A stretch of 64,000 nucleotides of DNA from Virgibacillus indicus (GTDB taxonomy: Bacteria; Bacillota; Bacilli; Bacillales; Amphibacillaceae): positions 682,001 to 746,000 of the forward strand of contig NZ_NPMS01000001.1 of assembly GCF_002266285.1 (NCBI RefSeq). Direction: 5' to 3'. The notes beneath the pieces were generated by a model. The model did not search any database, had not been told where the DNA came from, and was given only the letters and a program-made list of their open reading frames with translations. Each line of letters begins with the position of its first letter. The stretch's first letter is position 1. The translations under genes and the position numbers were made by a program. Below, in pieces: positions 19,065 through 29,561 of the stretch.

Positions 19065-19093
19065 ATCATAACAAAGGCGGCTATGGTTTACAA
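19065..19093 (-). promoter_or_regulatory. hflX promoter
   Basis: Minus strand TTGTAA (19093-19088), 17-bp spacer, TATGAT (19070-19065). The start point would lie about 25 nt before the leader ATG. Confidence 0.65.
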
Positions 19094-19110
19094 AGCAGAC
19101 AGAATAATTG

Positions 19111-20043
19111 CTATTCCTGACCATCAAACTGCAAATCCTGTCCTGTTAGCTGTATAAGGTCATCTGTCCGAAACTCATCAAGCAGCATTAAACGCACTGC
19201 ATGCATTCGAATTGCATGTTCAATCACATTTCGAACATAGCGGGCATTTGAAAAATTACGCTCATTTTCCTGCGTTTTTTTATATAAGTGTGAACGAAGA
19301 TCCAATTCAGCCTCTTTCGTTAGCTGATAATCACGCTGTGAGGCCATTTGTCTGGCAATTTCCATAAGCTGATCAACATCGTAGTCCCTAAAATCCAATA
19401 TAAAAGGAAATCTGGATTTCAGTCCTGGATTCAATAATAAAAATCGCTCCATTTCGTAAGGATATCCGGCCAATATTAAAACGAAATCATTATGGTTATC
19501 TTCCATATGTTTTACTAATGTATCAATCGCTTCCTTGCCGAAATCCTTTTCACCACCACGAGCAAGTGAATATGCCTCATCAATAAATAAAATACCACCC
19601 ATTGCCTTTTGAATAATGGATCGTGTTTTCTGAGCAGTTTGACCGATATATTCGCCTACCAGATCAGCACGTTCTGCTTCAATAAAATGACCTTTCGATA
19701 GCAGGTTCATATCAAAATATATTTTTGCAAGCTTCCTGGCAACTGTAGTCTTACCTGTCCCCGGATTTCCTTTGAATAGCATATGGAGCACTTGTTTTGA
19801 GCAAGTAAGACCAACCTGTTTTCGCTTTTCATTCACAACAATTGTTGCATATATCTCCTTAATGGTACGTTTAAGTTCCCTCATGGCGACGAATGATGAA
19901 AATTGCTGGTCTATATGCTTAAACGGACTGTTACCATTTTCTATATAATGCAATTGTTTATTTTGTTTTGTTTTTAATTCTTTCTTATCATGCAACACGA
20001 TATTAATCTGGCCATTACTGTTTCGTTTTATCTGAGTCCCCAC
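19111..20043 (-). CDS. spoVK: Stage V sporulation protein K (AAA ATPase)
   Basis: AAA+ ATPase made in the mother cell and needed for late spore maturation. The 310-residue protein has a CbbX/SpoVK-type AAA domain: Walker A GNPGTGKTT at 92-100, Walker B ILFIDEAYSL at 151-160, and the arginine-finger region NPGLKSRFPF. GTG 20043 follows AAGGAG by 7 nt. Upstream CGTATACTA resembles a sporulation sigma -10, but I could not fix a -35. It lies between hfq and hflX as in B. subtilis. Confidence 0.95.
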   Translation of the reverse strand: MGTQIKRNSNGQINIVLHDKKELKTKQNKQLHYIENGNSPFKHIDQQFSSFVAMRELKRTIKEIYATIVVNEKRKQVGLTCSKQVLHMLFKGNPGTGKTTVARKLAKIYFDMNLLSKGHFIEAERADLVGEYIGQTAQKTRSIIQKAMGGILFIDEAYSLARGGEKDFGKEAIDTLVKHMEDNHNDFVLILAGYPYEMERFLLLNPGLKSRFPFILDFRDYDVDQLMEIARQMASQRDYQLTKEAELDLRSHLYKKTQENERNFSNARYVRNVIEHAIRMHAVRLMLLDEFRTDDLIQLTGQDLQFDGQE

Positions 20044-20120
20044 GTCATCACTCCTTACTCAACCTAGTATACGCCCAGAATAAAAGAGTTGTGACAAACG
20101 CCTATGTTGAGGAAACTAAA

Positions 20121-20146
20121 AAACGGATGCAGCTAAGCATCCGTTT
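20121..20146 (-). terminator. hfq terminator
   Basis: AAACGGATGC (20121-20130) pairs with GCATCCGTTT (20137-20146); on the minus strand a run of T follows. Confidence 0.9.
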
Positions 20147-20151
20147 CGTTA

Positions 20152-20376
20152 TTATTCTTTTTCAAGTGTTACGTTTTTAACTGGGGCAAAAGTTGAGATA
20201 GCATGTTTAAAAATTAATTGCTGTCTGCCATCTGTTTCTAATAAAACAGTAAAATTATCAAAAGCTTTTACAACACCCCTTAATTGAAAACCATTCGTAA
20301 GAAATACAGTAACTGAAATATGATTCTTTCTTAGCTGGTTCAAATATTGGTCCTGAATATTCACAGTTTGAGCCAT
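20152..20376 (-). CDS. hfq: RNA chaperone Hfq
   Basis: Hexameric Sm-like protein that binds small RNAs and A-rich tails. The 74-residue product shows Sm1 ([21 protein letters not shown], cut short here, about 14-34) and Sm2 around KHAISTF at 57-63; it lacks the long acidic tail of enterobacterial Hfq, as usual in Firmicutes. GAGGAGG precedes ATG 20376. It follows miaA after 145 bp holding a structured element, and is ended by its own terminator. Confidence 0.97.
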   Translation of the reverse strand: MAQTVNIQDQYLNQLRKNHISVTVFLTNGFQLRGVVKAFDNFTVLLETDGRQQLIFKHAISTFAPVKNVTLEKE

Positions 20377-20415
20377 AGCACTTCCTCCTCTTTTTCTGTC
20401 TGATTCCGGCTCCCA

Positions 20416-20451
20416 TTAGCTGTCTTCATAAGCATTTGATATTCGAGTCAT
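20416..20451 (-). other. 11-codon ORF with strong SD upstream of hfq
   Basis: AGGAGG lies 5 nt before ATG 20451, which opens MTRISNAYEDS and stops at 20416, 39 bp before hfq. The ORF lies in the structured element at 20427-20469, so SD and start may be partly masked. It could be a leader peptide for hfq or a chance frame in a repeat. Confidence 0.35.
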
Positions 20452-20469
20452 CAAAACCTCCTGCTTATG
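20427..20469. repeat. Structured element between miaA and hfq (possible REP-like sequence)
   Basis: CATAAGC (20427-20433) pairs with GCTTATG (20463-20469), and inside ATTTGAT pairs with ATCAAA (20450-20455). The flank towards miaA (20470-20500) has the look of short interspersed repeats known from Bacillaceae intergenic regions (GCRCAGGCG...CATAAGC). No second copy was noticed in this window, so the repeat status is a guess from memory. Confidence 0.4.
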
Positions 20470-20521
20470 CGTTCACCTTGTACAGTCGCCTGTGCTTTTC
20501 TATCTCTATATACATCTATTT

Positions 20522-21457
20522 CTACACTTCATTTAAAAATCCTGCTAAATCATCTAAAATTATTCTAAATTTTTGATTAATTGTTTCTGGCGTAATCGAG
20601 TACCAGGAAATATCCATTTTATTTCGAAACCAGGTAAATTGTCTTTTTGCATACCTTCTGGAGTTACGTTTTAGTAATTCTACGGATTCTTCAAGACCTT
20701 GCCTCCCATTTAAATAAGGAATAAATTCTTTATAACCGATAGCCTTCATCGATTGTCTGCTTCCAAAGCCACTGGCGTATAACCTTTCAACTTCATCAAG
20801 CAATCCTTCTTCCATCATGGTATCAATTCGTTTGTTAATCTGATCATATAATAGTTCCCGGTCCATTTCTAAACCTATAATCCGTATATTATAAGGGGAT
20901 TGAACATGTTGCTTTTTTTGATATTCCGACATAGTCAATCCAGTTGTTTCATAGATTTCAATCGCTCGGATGACGCGCCGGTGATTATTTGGATGGATTT
21001 TTTTTGCCTGTTTAGAATCTACCTGCTTCAACCGGTTATAAAGAGGTGTAATTCCTTCAGCCTTAATTATGTTTTCAAGCCGTTGTGTAATGGAGTCATC
21101 TCTTTTTTGTGTGGAAAAATTATAATCATATAGAGCGGCCTGTATGTATAATCCGCTGCCTCCTGCTATAACAGGCAGCTTGCCATGATCTGAAATGGCA
21201 TCAATATATTGTTGAACATGGCTTTGAAAATCAGCAACCGAAAATTCCTCATCAGGTTCTTTGATGTCAAGCATATAATGAGGAATATTCTGCATCTCAT
21301 TTTCTTTAATTTTAGCCGTACCTATATCCATTCCCCGGTATACCTGCATGGAATCCCCGCTGATTATTTCGCCATTAAAGCGTTTAGCAATCTCAATACT
21401 CAACTTTGTTTTGCCTACCGCAGTTGGTCCAACCACAGCAATTACAGTTTTTTTCAT
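20522..21457 (-). CDS. miaA: tRNA dimethylallyltransferase MiaA
   Basis: Adds an isopentenyl group to A37 of tRNAs reading UNN codons; its product is the substrate of MiaB, also encoded here. The 311-residue protein starts with the P-loop GPTAVGKTKL (10-19) followed by SGDSMQVYRGMDIGTAK (34-50), both family signatures. AGGGG precedes ATG 21457. It follows dps by 24 bp, so it is probably in the mutS-mutL-dps-miaA transcript. Confidence 0.97.
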   Translation of the reverse strand: MKKTVIAVVGPTAVGKTKLSIEIAKRFNGEIISGDSMQVYRGMDIGTAKIKENEMQNIPHYMLDIKEPDEEFSVADFQSHVQQYIDAISDHGKLPVIAGGSGLYIQAALYDYNFSTQKRDDSITQRLENIIKAEGITPLYNRLKQVDSKQAKKIHPNNHRRVIRAIEIYETTGLTMSEYQKKQHVQSPYNIRIIGLEMDRELLYDQINKRIDTMMEEGLLDEVERLYASGFGSRQSMKAIGYKEFIPYLNGRQGLEESVELLKRNSRRYAKRQFTWFRNKMDISWYSITPETINQKFRIILDDLAGFLNEV

Positions 21458-21481
21458 TAGCTTTCCCCTAAATTACATTAT

Positions 21482-21931
21482 TTATTCATATGCACGGTAT
21501 GCTTTTAGCATCCAGATATGCTTTTCCAGCTTAGCTCTTAAAGAAATCAGTAAATCTTCTGTTGGATCATCTTTTTGCTCCCGAGCCAGTTCAAGCCCTA
21601 TGTCTCGGATTTCAGCAATAATCTGTTCATAATCCTGTATCAGCTGTGCAATTATTTCATCTTCCTTATCATCTGCGTTCGCCTCATATAATGTGGTTTC
21701 CTTTAAATATTTAATCATGGTGGCAAGTGGTTTTCCATCAATCATTAAAATTCTTTCTGCCACTTCATCAAGGTCATTCGCAAACATTGTATACATTTCC
21801 TCAAACAGTTCATGCAGCTGAAAGAAATGCCTGCCCTGCACAAACCAATGGTATCGATGCAGTTTTACATACATAACAAAATAGTTCGAGAGCAATTGAT
21901 TCAGAAAATTGATCAGTTTTTGATTATCCAT
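21482..21931 (-). CDS. dps: Dps-family ferritin-like DNA protection protein
   Basis: Dodecameric mini-ferritin that stores iron using peroxide and shields DNA. The 149-residue protein has the inter-subunit ferroxidase residues His28 (YHWF), His40, Asp55 and Glu59 (DEVAER). It sits inside the mismatch-repair operon, between mutL (59 bp) and miaA (24 bp), which is not the B. subtilis arrangement. No PerR box is seen. Its SD (GGGGTG) falls in the stem of a hairpin, so translation may be adjusted separately from mutSL. Confidence 0.93.
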   Translation of the reverse strand: MDNQKLINFLNQLLSNYFVMYVKLHRYHWFVQGRHFFQLHELFEEMYTMFANDLDEVAERILMIDGKPLATMIKYLKETTLYEANADDKEDEIIAQLIQDYEQIIAEIRDIGLELAREQKDDPTEDLLISLRAKLEKHIWMLKAYRAYE

Positions 21932-21936
21932 AATAC

Positions 21937-21972
21937 ACCCCGCAAGCTTTTTACATAGCTTTTACGAGGGGT
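21937..21972 (-). promoter_or_regulatory. Hairpin that masks the dps ribosome binding site
   Basis: Plus-strand ACCCC (21937-21941) pairs with GGGGT (21968-21972), and AAGCT (21944-21948) with AGCTT (21957-21961). On the mRNA the SD GGGGTG is in the 3' arm. No T-run follows, so a terminator is unlikely. Confidence 0.5.
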
Positions 21973-21990
21973 ACTCTATTTATACATTTC

Positions 21991-23829
21991 CTACATTACA
22001 CGCTTAAACATTTTTTCAAGTTCATAGGAAGAAAAATGGACAATTATTGGCCTGCCATGCGGACAAGTGAATGGATCCGTTGTTTGTCGCAAGTCTTCCA
22101 GCAGCCGGAACATATCATCATGATTTAAATAATGATTTGCTTTAATGGACCGTTTGCAGGACATTAAAATAGCCGCATCTTCCCTGATCGACTCAACATT
22201 GATTTTTTCTTCATTCATAATCTGCTCAATCATTTCCCTGATGACCTCTTCCTCAAAACCTGCAGGGAACCAATTAGGATGTGAGCGAATGATATAGGTT
22301 TGATGGCCAAAGGCTTCAAAAAACAAGCCAACTTCTTCTAATCTCCCTTTGGATTCCTCAATAAAAATAGCTTCCTGTTTTGAGAATTCGAAAGTCAGGG
22401 GGATTAACAGCTCCTGTGATTCATTCATAGTTTGTCCCAATTTTTTCTTGAAAAATTCATATTTAATCCGTTCCTGTGCAGCATGCTGATCTACCATATA
22501 TAATCCATTTTCATTTTGGGCTAAGATATAAGTACCCTGTAATTGTCCAATTGGGTACATTGCGGGCACACGTTGGGTTACAGGCTTTTCTTCAGAAAAT
22601 GATTGCCTTTCTTCGTTTTGCAGCGGATGTTCTGTGTTTTGGCCATAACCGGGGAATTCTTTCACAATTGGTCGTTTGTTCTCCGTTTCTACCCCTCCCA
22701 GATGGACATCTGCTTGTTCTTCGCGGATAACAGTATCCCTCACCACAGAAGCAGCTGGCTCTTGTTTAGCTGATGAGTCAAAATCCATTGCATGCTGAAT
22801 TGATTTTTCTTTTGGCAGCGGTTTTTGTGTTAATTCAGGAATTAAGGTTATCTCCCGGAATTTATTTCTGATTGACTCTTCAATTGCGATAAACAGTTCT
22901 TTATCCTTGCTGAAACGCACTTCCAGTTTGGTTGGATGTACATTTACATCAACCAGAACAGGATCCATATCGATGGAAAGCACCACGATCGGAGAACGCC
23001 CGATTGGCAATAACGTATGATATGCCCGAAGAATCGCTTTAGTCAGTGGAATACTTCTAATATATCTTCCATTTATAATGGTAGATATATAGTTTCTTGA
23101 TGCTCTTGTAATCTCTGGTTTGGCAATAAAACCCTCTATGGTGAAATCCAACGTCTTATTGCTTACAGGAAGCATCTGTTTTGCCACTCCCATCCCATAA
23201 ACTTGGGAAATTACCTGAAGCAGGTCACCAGTGCCGGATGTTTTAAATAAGCCTTTTCCGTTATGTGTAGCTTCGAATCTGATTTCCGGATGCGATAATG
23301 CCAGCCTATTAAGCAAATCCGTTATATGGCCAAGCTCTGTATGAAGACTCTTCATATACTTCAGGCGTGCCGGTGTATTGAAAAATAAGTCTTCTACCAA
23401 AAACTCTGTCCCTTTTCTTGCACTGCTTTTCTTTTTCTCCGTAACCTTTCCACCCTCCAGTGCCAAAAATGTCCCTGCTTCATCCCCTTGGGAGGTTTGA
23501 ATCGTCAATCTGCTTACAGAAGCAATACTCGCGAGAGCCTCACCGCGGAAACCAAGTGTTTTAACATGAAACAAATCACTTTCATGTTTTATTTTACTTG
23601 TTGCATGTCTTAGAAAGGCTGCTTCACAGTCGCCTTCAGACATGCCATCGCCATTATCGGTAATTTTAATCTGCTGCAGTCCTGCCTCTGCAATTTCAAC
23701 TTTTATCCATGTACTGTTTGCATCGATACTATTCTCGACCAGTTCCTTAACAACGGAAGCCGGCCGCTCCACAACTTCACCGGCAGCTATTTTATTAGCC
23801 AATGCATCAGGCATTTGTATAATATTCAT
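21991..23829 (-). CDS. mutL: DNA mismatch repair protein MutL (endonuclease type)
   Basis: Works with MutS to direct mismatch repair and nicks the new strand. The 612-residue protein has the GHKL ATPase ([25 protein letters not shown], about 1-330), a poorly conserved Pro/Glu/Gln-rich linker (about 335-420) and a C-terminal endonuclease domain. The metal motif [20 protein letters not shown] and CPHGRP are intact, as expected for bacteria without MutH. It follows mutS by 25 bp. Confidence 0.98.
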   Translation of the reverse strand: MNIIQMPDALANKIAAGEVVERPASVVKELVENSIDANSTWIKVEIAEAGLQQIKITDNGDGMSEGDCEAAFLRHATSKIKHESDLFHVKTLGFRGEALASIASVSRLTIQTSQGDEAGTFLALEGGKVTEKKKSSARKGTEFLVEDLFFNTPARLKYMKSLHTELGHITDLLNRLALSHPEIRFEATHNGKGLFKTSGTGDLLQVISQVYGMGVAKQMLPVSNKTLDFTIEGFIAKPEITRASRNYISTIINGRYIRSIPLTKAILRAYHTLLPIGRSPIVVLSIDMDPVLVDVNVHPTKLEVRFSKDKELFIAIEESIRNKFREITLIPELTQKPLPKEKSIQHAMDFDSSAKQEPAASVVRDTVIREEQADVHLGGVETENKRPIVKEFPGYGQNTEHPLQNEERQSFSEEKPVTQRVPAMYPIGQLQGTYILAQNENGLYMVDQHAAQERIKYEFFKKKLGQTMNESQELLIPLTFEFSKQEAIFIEESKGRLEEVGLFFEAFGHQTYIIRSHPNWFPAGFEEEVIREMIEQIMNEEKINVESIREDAAILMSCKRSIKANHYLNHDDMFRLLEDLRQTTDPFTCPHGRPIIVHFSSYELEKMFKRVM

Positions 23830-23854
23830 GCAAACAATCCTTTCTTAAAACAAG

Positions 23855-26431
23855 TTACTTTTTGACATCTTTTTGCAGCCTGTAAAGCTCATTCATAGCT
23901 TCAAGCGGTGTCATTTCAAATAAATTTAAATGCTTTAAATCATTTATAACCTTTTCATCTGATGCTGATAACTTCTGTTTTTTAGCCGTTTTTTTCTCTT
24001 CTACAAAAAAGGATAATTGACCAGATTCCATTTTCTCTGTCGAAGGTGCCGGTTTATCATTGCTTTCCAACTGATGTAAAATTGTTCGCGCTCGTTCAAT
24101 TAGTGACTCAGGCAAATCTGCAAGCTTAGCAACATGAATACCATAGCTTTCATCTGCAGCCCCTTCTTTAATCTGGTGGAGAAACACAACATTTCCTTCA
24201 TACTCTTCAGCTCTGACATGAATATTTTTTAAATTGGATAATGTTTCCTCAAGTGCTGTCAGCTCATGATAATGGGTGGAAAATAATGTTTTTGCTTTTA
24301 TGTTGTTATGGATATATTCAACAATTGCCTGGGCTAGAGCCATTCCATCATAGGTACTCGTCCCTCGTCCAATTTCATCAAGTAATATTAAGCTTTTTTT
24401 AGTTGCATTGGCTATGGCGTGATTTGCTTCCAGCATTTCAACCATAAACGTGCTTTGACCTGAAACTAAATCATCCGCAGCACCAATACGGGTGAAAATC
24501 TGATCAAATATGATAAGGTCTGCTTCATCACACGGTACAAAACAGCCAATTTGCCCCATAATGACTGTGAGAGCCAGCTGTCTCATATAGGTGCTTTTAC
24601 CAGACATATTGGGCCCGGTAATTAACAAAATATTTTTATCCTCATCTAAGGACACATCATTAGGAACGAAAGCACCATCGTTCATAACTTGTTCAATAAC
24701 CGGATGGCGTCCATTTTTTATAGAAACCTTTTCCTCAACAAAATTAGGCCGTTTGTAGTTGTTCGCTTCACTCACGGCAGCGAATGCCTGCAGAACATCA
24801 ATTTTGCTGACTGCATTCGCCAAATGCTGCAGTTCTGGAATATGTTCTTTGATTTGCTCTCGTATTTCAATAAACAGGTTATACTCCAGGTCAACACTTT
24901 TTTCCTCAGCTTCCAAAATGAGTTCTTCTTTTTCTTTTAACTCAGGTGTAATATAGCGTTCGGCATTTGTCAGTGTCTGTTTCCGTTCATATTTCCCTTC
25001 TGGCAGCAGGTGCAAATTGGCTTTCGTTACTTCAATATAGTATCCAAATACCCGGTTATAGCCAATTTTAAGTGATTTAATTTTTGTTTCTTGCTTTTCC
25101 TTCCGCTCCAGTTCCGCAATCCACTGTTTTCCATTTCTTGAAGCATATCTGTAATTATCAAGCTGTTCATTATAGCCATCTTTAATTATAGCTCCCTCTT
25201 TAATGGAAATAGGCGGTTCATCTGCCAAACTTGCATCCAATAACTCTACTAGATGTTTCGGGAATACAAGTTCCCTCGCCAAATCTTTAATTTGGTCCTG
25301 CTCAAACTGAATTAGTACCTCCTTAATTTGCGGAATTTTTTCCAGCGATTGTTTTAACTGTATAAGATCACGTGCATTTACATTTCCAAAAGCAATTCTT
25401 CCTGCAAGCCGTTCCAGATCATAGACTGATTTTAAAGCTTCACGCAATGTATCCCGCTCTATAAAGCCATGATAGAACCCTTCGACAATTTCAAGTCTTT
25501 CTTCGATGATTGCCTTATTTAATAAAGGCCGTTCCAGCCACTTCTTCAGCATTCTTGACCCCATTGCTGTTACAGTTTTATCAAGTACCCATAACAGACT
25601 GCCATGCTTGCCTTTTTTTATAATAGTTTCGGTTAATTCAAGGTTACGTTTCGAATACATATCAAGTGACAGGTACTGATTTAATTCAATTACTTCCGCT
25701 TTCTGAAGATGATCAAGCGATCTTTTTTGTGTATCCTGTACATAGTTTAACAGACGGCTGAATCCTTTCAGTAACCGCTCATCATTTAGATTTTCACAAA
25801 GACTGCGGTACTCTGCATTGAACTTTACTTCATCCTGATAGGATAAAGTAATGTTTAACCTGCCTTTTAGCTGTTCCTGCAATTCTTGAGGCAAGTTTGA
25901 GGAAATAACAACTTCCTTAATCGGCTGATTATATAACTCATGAATAACTGCGTCCCATCCGTGTGATATAAGTGCAATTCGATTTTCCCCTGTTGATAAA
26001 TCATTATAAACAATTACATAAGAACCATCTGTAAAATGGGAGAGGCTTGCAATATAGTTATTCTCCCCTTCGTTCAGCATAGTGCTTTCCATTACCGTTC
26101 CAGGAGTAATCAGCTGGATAACTTCCCTTTTGACAACACCTTTAGCAGTTTTGGGATCTTCAACCTGTTCACAGATTGCTACTTTGTATCCTTTTTCTAT
26201 CAAAACTTTTATGTAATTTTCCGCAGCATGGTAGGGAATACCACACATCGGAATAGGCTCTTTCTGCCCCGAATCACGCTTCGTCAGCGTTATTTCCAAC
26301 TCTTGTGAAGCATTGATTGCATCATCAAAAAACATTTCATAAAAGTCACCCAGTCGGAAAAATAGGAAAGCATCCTTATACTCCGCTTTAATTTTCAAAT
26401 ATTGTTCCATCATTGGTGTGTATTTTGCCAT
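23855..26431 (-). CDS. mutS: DNA mismatch repair protein MutS
   Basis: Recognises mispaired bases and starts repair. The 858-residue protein has the mismatch-reading GDFYEMF (Phe30/Glu32), a connector, core and clamp domains, and the C-terminal ABC ATPase with [14 protein letters not shown], the signature around [13 protein letters not shown], and [12 protein letters not shown]. The frame opens further upstream, but ATG 26431 has GGAGG at 7 nt and matches the family start. First gene of the mutS-mutL-dps-miaA run. Confidence 0.98.
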   Translation of the reverse strand: MAKYTPMMEQYLKIKAEYKDAFLFFRLGDFYEMFFDDAINASQELEITLTKRDSGQKEPIPMCGIPYHAAENYIKVLIEKGYKVAICEQVEDPKTAKGVVKREVIQLITPGTVMESTMLNEGENNYIASLSHFTDGSYVIVYNDLSTGENRIALISHGWDAVIHELYNQPIKEVVISSNLPQELQEQLKGRLNITLSYQDEVKFNAEYRSLCENLNDERLLKGFSRLLNYVQDTQKRSLDHLQKAEVIELNQYLSLDMYSKRNLELTETIIKKGKHGSLLWVLDKTVTAMGSRMLKKWLERPLLNKAIIEERLEIVEGFYHGFIERDTLREALKSVYDLERLAGRIAFGNVNARDLIQLKQSLEKIPQIKEVLIQFEQDQIKDLARELVFPKHLVELLDASLADEPPISIKEGAIIKDGYNEQLDNYRYASRNGKQWIAELERKEKQETKIKSLKIGYNRVFGYYIEVTKANLHLLPEGKYERKQTLTNAERYITPELKEKEELILEAEEKSVDLEYNLFIEIREQIKEHIPELQHLANAVSKIDVLQAFAAVSEANNYKRPNFVEEKVSIKNGRHPVIEQVMNDGAFVPNDVSLDEDKNILLITGPNMSGKSTYMRQLALTVIMGQIGCFVPCDEADLIIFDQIFTRIGAADDLVSGQSTFMVEMLEANHAIANATKKSLILLDEIGRGTSTYDGMALAQAIVEYIHNNIKAKTLFSTHYHELTALEETLSNLKNIHVRAEEYEGNVVFLHQIKEGAADESYGIHVAKLADLPESLIERARTILHQLESNDKPAPSTEKMESGQLSFFVEEKKTAKKQKLSASDEKVINDLKHLNLFEMTPLEAMNELYRLQKDVKK

Positions 26432-26467
26432 GTCTGATCCTCCAAAACCCCGAATTATTCTTATGCC

Positions 26468-26476
26468 ATTATAGCA
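26468..26476 (-). promoter_or_regulatory. Extended -10 promoter of mutS
   Basis: Minus strand TGC-TATAAT (26476-26468) is an extended -10 about 35-40 bp before the mutS start. The -35 region is poor. Confidence 0.5.
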
Positions 26477-26566
26477 TATTATCAAACAACAAGACGAACA
26501 TTGAAAAATGGAATTATACACAGCTCCTGCTGGTAAAATACTTTGTTCGGGCAATTTTAACCAAAA

Positions 26567-26603
26567 AAAAATTACGAGAGAATTTATCCTCTCGTAATTT
26601 TTT
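26567..26603. terminator. cotE terminator
   Basis: AAAATTACGAGAG and CTCTCGTAATTTTTTT form a 12-bp stem with an 8-nt loop and T-runs on both strands. Confidence 0.9.
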
Positions 26604-27166
26604 TAATCTTTTTTCCCCAGGAAATCTGGCTTTACATCATCTAATTCATCATCAGTTACTTCAAAGCCCCATGAGTCATCGTCGTCATCATGATTTTCCC
26701 ATCTTGGGTTAACCTTTACAGAAAGTCGTGTCTCGCCTATAACCTGAACGATGAATTCCCTTTCGATCTCAACAATTATTTTATGGCCTTTATTTGAAAT
26801 TTTGCATTCCAGGCAATTTGGCTGCTGCATTACTTTTGCAATCACGTCATACTCATCATTAATGCAATTATCATCTTTTACAGAAAGCGGCACCACATCC
26901 GTATAATTTACTCTTTCTGTCACAACCTCCGTCTTCGTATTATCGTTGTAGGAATACCAGATATTAATGTCGTAGCTGCCGTTTATTTCTACTGCATCAT
27001 CTGATTTTTTCTTTGCGTTATATAAATGGTTGATCACCCAGCACCCTAATATACTTGTCGGTCTATGTGATGGCGAAATGGAATGGGATTCCTGCGTAAA
27101 CTTTCTTCCTTTACCAATAACGGCTTTTGTAATGATTTCCCGGTAGTCTTTATCAAGAAAAGTCAT
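26603..27166 (-). CDS. cotE: Outer spore coat morphogenetic protein CotE
   Basis: Scaffold that directs assembly of the outer spore coat around the forespore. The 187-residue product carries the CotE signatures [17 protein letters not shown] near 9-25, the [20 protein letters not shown] block (about 65-84) and VMQQPNCLE, and an acidic C-terminal tail ([10 protein letters not shown]). ATG 27166 is chosen by homology; AGGAGG is 11 nt upstream, a little far. It neighbours ricA/miaB and mutSL as in B. subtilis. CATAAAAT in the upstream region resembles a sigma-E -10. Confidence 0.95.
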   Translation of the reverse strand: MTFLDKDYREIITKAVIGKGRKFTQESHSISPSHRPTSILGCWVINHLYNAKKKSDDAVEINGSYDINIWYSYNDNTKTEVVTERVNYTDVVPLSVKDDNCINDEYDVIAKVMQQPNCLECKISNKGHKIIVEIEREFIVQVIGETRLSVKVNPRWENHDDDDDSWGFEVTDDELDDVKPDFLGKKD

Positions 27167-27290
27167 AATTACTTTTACCTCCTCTTTTTTCATAGTCATT
27201 TTATGCAAGACAAACACCTAAAGTGCATAGCTATTTGTGAAAGGGGGTAAAGTAAGCATATATAGCACGACATAGGCGAATTAAAAAAGA

Positions 27291-27328
27291 AAAACCCGGT
27301 GAAGGAATTTCTTCCCTCAACGGGTTTT
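27291..27328 (-). terminator. ricA terminator
   Basis: AAAACCCG and CGGGTTTT arms with an inner GAAGG/CTTCC pairing; followed on the minus strand by a T-rich run. Confidence 0.85.
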
Positions 27329-27329
27329 C

Positions 27330-27758
27330 TTAATGACCGCAGCCTGTGCTATTTTTTGTTTGAGATCCAGTCTCACCAGCAAGTACATCTCCGCCAGTTG
27401 ATTCAATTACATTATTTGTAACTTCCCGTGCGATCGTTCCAGATACCAATTGAAGAACGTCATTCACAACGATTTGTGTTTCTTTGAATTCCTGAACAAC
27501 TGGAATTTCATCAATTTCATTTTGCAGACGATCAATCTCTGCCTCAACCTTTTTTAATGCCTCTGTTTTCTCATAGGCTTGGAAATTTACTGCTTGCTTT
27601 TGCAGTGTTTTAATTTGTTTGATTAATCGCTGCACCTTTTTATTTTCATTAATCTTTGCCTCGACTTGTTTAAAGCGGTCGATTTCTTCTGTATTTGATA
27701 GCATTTCAGCTAATTTCTTTGCTTCATCGAGTACCTGTGTACGTGTATATTCAGCCAT
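27330..27758 (-). CDS. ricA: RicA (YmcA), subunit of the RNase Y-specificity Ric complex
   Basis: A 142-residue helical protein of the YlbF/YmcA family. With RicF and RicT it forms the iron-sulfur Y-complex that directs RNase Y to mature certain operon mRNAs and supports biofilm formation, competence and sporulation. The central coiled-coil region (about 30-85) is rich in Lys/Glu/Gln. A cysteine lies at the very C-terminus (TGCGH). The ATG follows the miaB stop with no gap (TAA-ATG), so the two are translationally linked. RNase Y itself is encoded 3 kb upstream in the same direction. Confidence 0.92.
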   Translation of the reverse strand: MAEYTRTQVLDEAKKLAEMLSNTEEIDRFKQVEAKINENKKVQRLIKQIKTLQKQAVNFQAYEKTEALKKVEAEIDRLQNEIDEIPVVQEFKETQIVVNDVLQLVSGTIAREVTNNVIESTGGDVLAGETGSQTKNSTGCGH

Positions 27759-29339
27759 TTAGTTCACCTCAACTGTATTTTCTGTCATAATGCCATTTAA
27801 TGACCAGGTTTTTGTTTCTGTTATTTCAACTTCAACAATTTTTCCAATAGCCGATTTCGGCCCTTTAAAGTTTACAAGTTTATTTCTTTCGGTATAACCC
27901 GCAAGAACATCAGGGTCTTTTTTACTTTCCCCTTCAACAAGTACTTTAACTTTCTTCTTATCATATGTTTTCATTGATTCCGCTGATTGTTTATTGACAA
28001 GTTCATTCAGACGGTATAAACGCTGCTTTTTCACTTCTTCAGGAACATCATCTGTCTTGCGTGCTGCTGGTGTACCTTCACGTGGAGAGTAAATGTACGT
28101 GTATGCCGCTTCAAATCCGACTTCCTCCATCAACGTCATCGTCTCCTCAAACTGCTCCTCAGTCTCGTTAGGAAAACCGACAATAATATCCGTAGTTAGT
28201 GTCGCATTTGGCATAGCTTTTCTGATTTTCTTAACAAGCTCAAGATATTCTTCTCTTGTATATTTACGATTCATTTTTTTCAAAACTTCACTGCTTCCAG
28301 ATTGTACAGGTAAGTGAATATGATCAAGCAGATTACCGCCTTTAGCCAAAACTTCTATCAGACGGTCATCAAAGTCTCTCGGATGTGATGTTGTAAAACG
28401 CACACGAGGGATATCAATTTTATGAATGGCATCCATTAAGTCACCAAGCCCATACGTAATATCTTCTAAATCCTTGCCATATGCATTTACATTCTGACCA
28501 AGTAATGTCACTTCCTGATAGCCCTGTGCGGCTAAATGACGGATCTCCTGGATGATATCCTCCGGCCTGCGGCTTCGCTCTTTGCCGCGTGTCATTGGCA
28601 CAATACAGTAAGTACAGAACTTATCACAGCCATACATAATATTAACCCATGCTTTTATTTTCCCTTTACGGGCCTTCGGAAGGTTCTCAATGATGTCTCC
28701 CTCTTTAGACCACACTTCTACAATCATTTCTTTGCCAAACATCGCTTCTTTTACGAGATGCGGCAGACGATGAATGTTATGCGTTCCAAAAATCAAATCA
28801 ATATGCTGGTGTTTTTTTAATATCCGGTTGACAACAGACTCTTCCTGGGACATACAGCCACAGACTCCCAGAATTAAGTCCGGATTTTCCAGTTTTAGCG
28901 GTTTTAAGTGACCAATTTCACCAAACACTTTATTCTCAGCATTTTCCCTGATGGCACAGGTGTTCAATAAGATGATATCGGCATCATTGGAATCTGTTGT
29001 CGATTCGTATCCCATTTCAGTTAAAATCCCTGCCATTACTTCCGTATCATGTTCGTTCATTTGACAGCCGTACGTTCGGATCAGGAACTTCTTTCCTTTC
29101 CCGATCTTCGCCATATCCTCTGGTATAGAAAAATCATAATGAAATTGAACATCTTCTTTCCGGCGCTTTCTAGCTTTTTTAATATCAGGAGGCTGGTAAT
29201 TGGATTGAAAATATTTGTTGATCATTTCATCACTTGATGTATTTTTAATTCGTTCCACATTATTTAAATCAGATTTAGCATCTGGCGTGTAATCTGCTTG
29301 TTTAATCTGAGCCTGTTGTTTCCGCTGCTCTTCGTTCAT
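27759..29339 (-). CDS. miaB: tRNA methylthiotransferase MiaB
   Basis: Radical-SAM enzyme that adds a methylthio group to i6A37 made by MiaA. The 526-residue protein has an N-terminal extension (about 1-80), the UPF0004 domain with Cys92, Cys128 and Cys162 region for the auxiliary [4Fe-4S] cluster, the radical-SAM motif CDKFCTYC (238-245) and a C-terminal TRAM domain. ATG 29339 follows GGAG by 7 nt. It abuts ricA. Confidence 0.97.
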   Translation of the reverse strand: MNEEQRKQQAQIKQADYTPDAKSDLNNVERIKNTSSDEMINKYFQSNYQPPDIKKARKRRKEDVQFHYDFSIPEDMAKIGKGKKFLIRTYGCQMNEHDTEVMAGILTEMGYESTTDSNDADIILLNTCAIRENAENKVFGEIGHLKPLKLENPDLILGVCGCMSQEESVVNRILKKHQHIDLIFGTHNIHRLPHLVKEAMFGKEMIVEVWSKEGDIIENLPKARKGKIKAWVNIMYGCDKFCTYCIVPMTRGKERSRRPEDIIQEIRHLAAQGYQEVTLLGQNVNAYGKDLEDITYGLGDLMDAIHKIDIPRVRFTTSHPRDFDDRLIEVLAKGGNLLDHIHLPVQSGSSEVLKKMNRKYTREEYLELVKKIRKAMPNATLTTDIIVGFPNETEEQFEETMTLMEEVGFEAAYTYIYSPREGTPAARKTDDVPEEVKKQRLYRLNELVNKQSAESMKTYDKKKVKVLVEGESKKDPDVLAGYTERNKLVNFKGPKSAIGKIVEVEITETKTWSLNGIMTENTVEVN

Positions 29340-29442
29340 ACTATATCTCCTTTCCTTAAAGTACATAAATATGTATAGTTGTACATTATTACAGTATAAT
29401 ACCTATAGTTAAATTTAACAATACATCTGATAGATGCGCAAA

Positions 29443-29473
29443 TAAAAAACCTCCCTTTACTTAAAGGAAGGTT
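29443..29473 (-). terminator. spoVS terminator
   Basis: AACCTCCCTTT and AAAGGAAGGTT pair with one mismatch; a T-run follows on the minus strand. Confidence 0.8.
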
Positions 29474-29561
29474 GCTGAAATTGTCATTTTTTCAGAGGTA
29501 TTTGATTTTCAAATAAATTATTGCTTCCATTTGGCGTAATTTTACCTGAGCATCACTTTAA

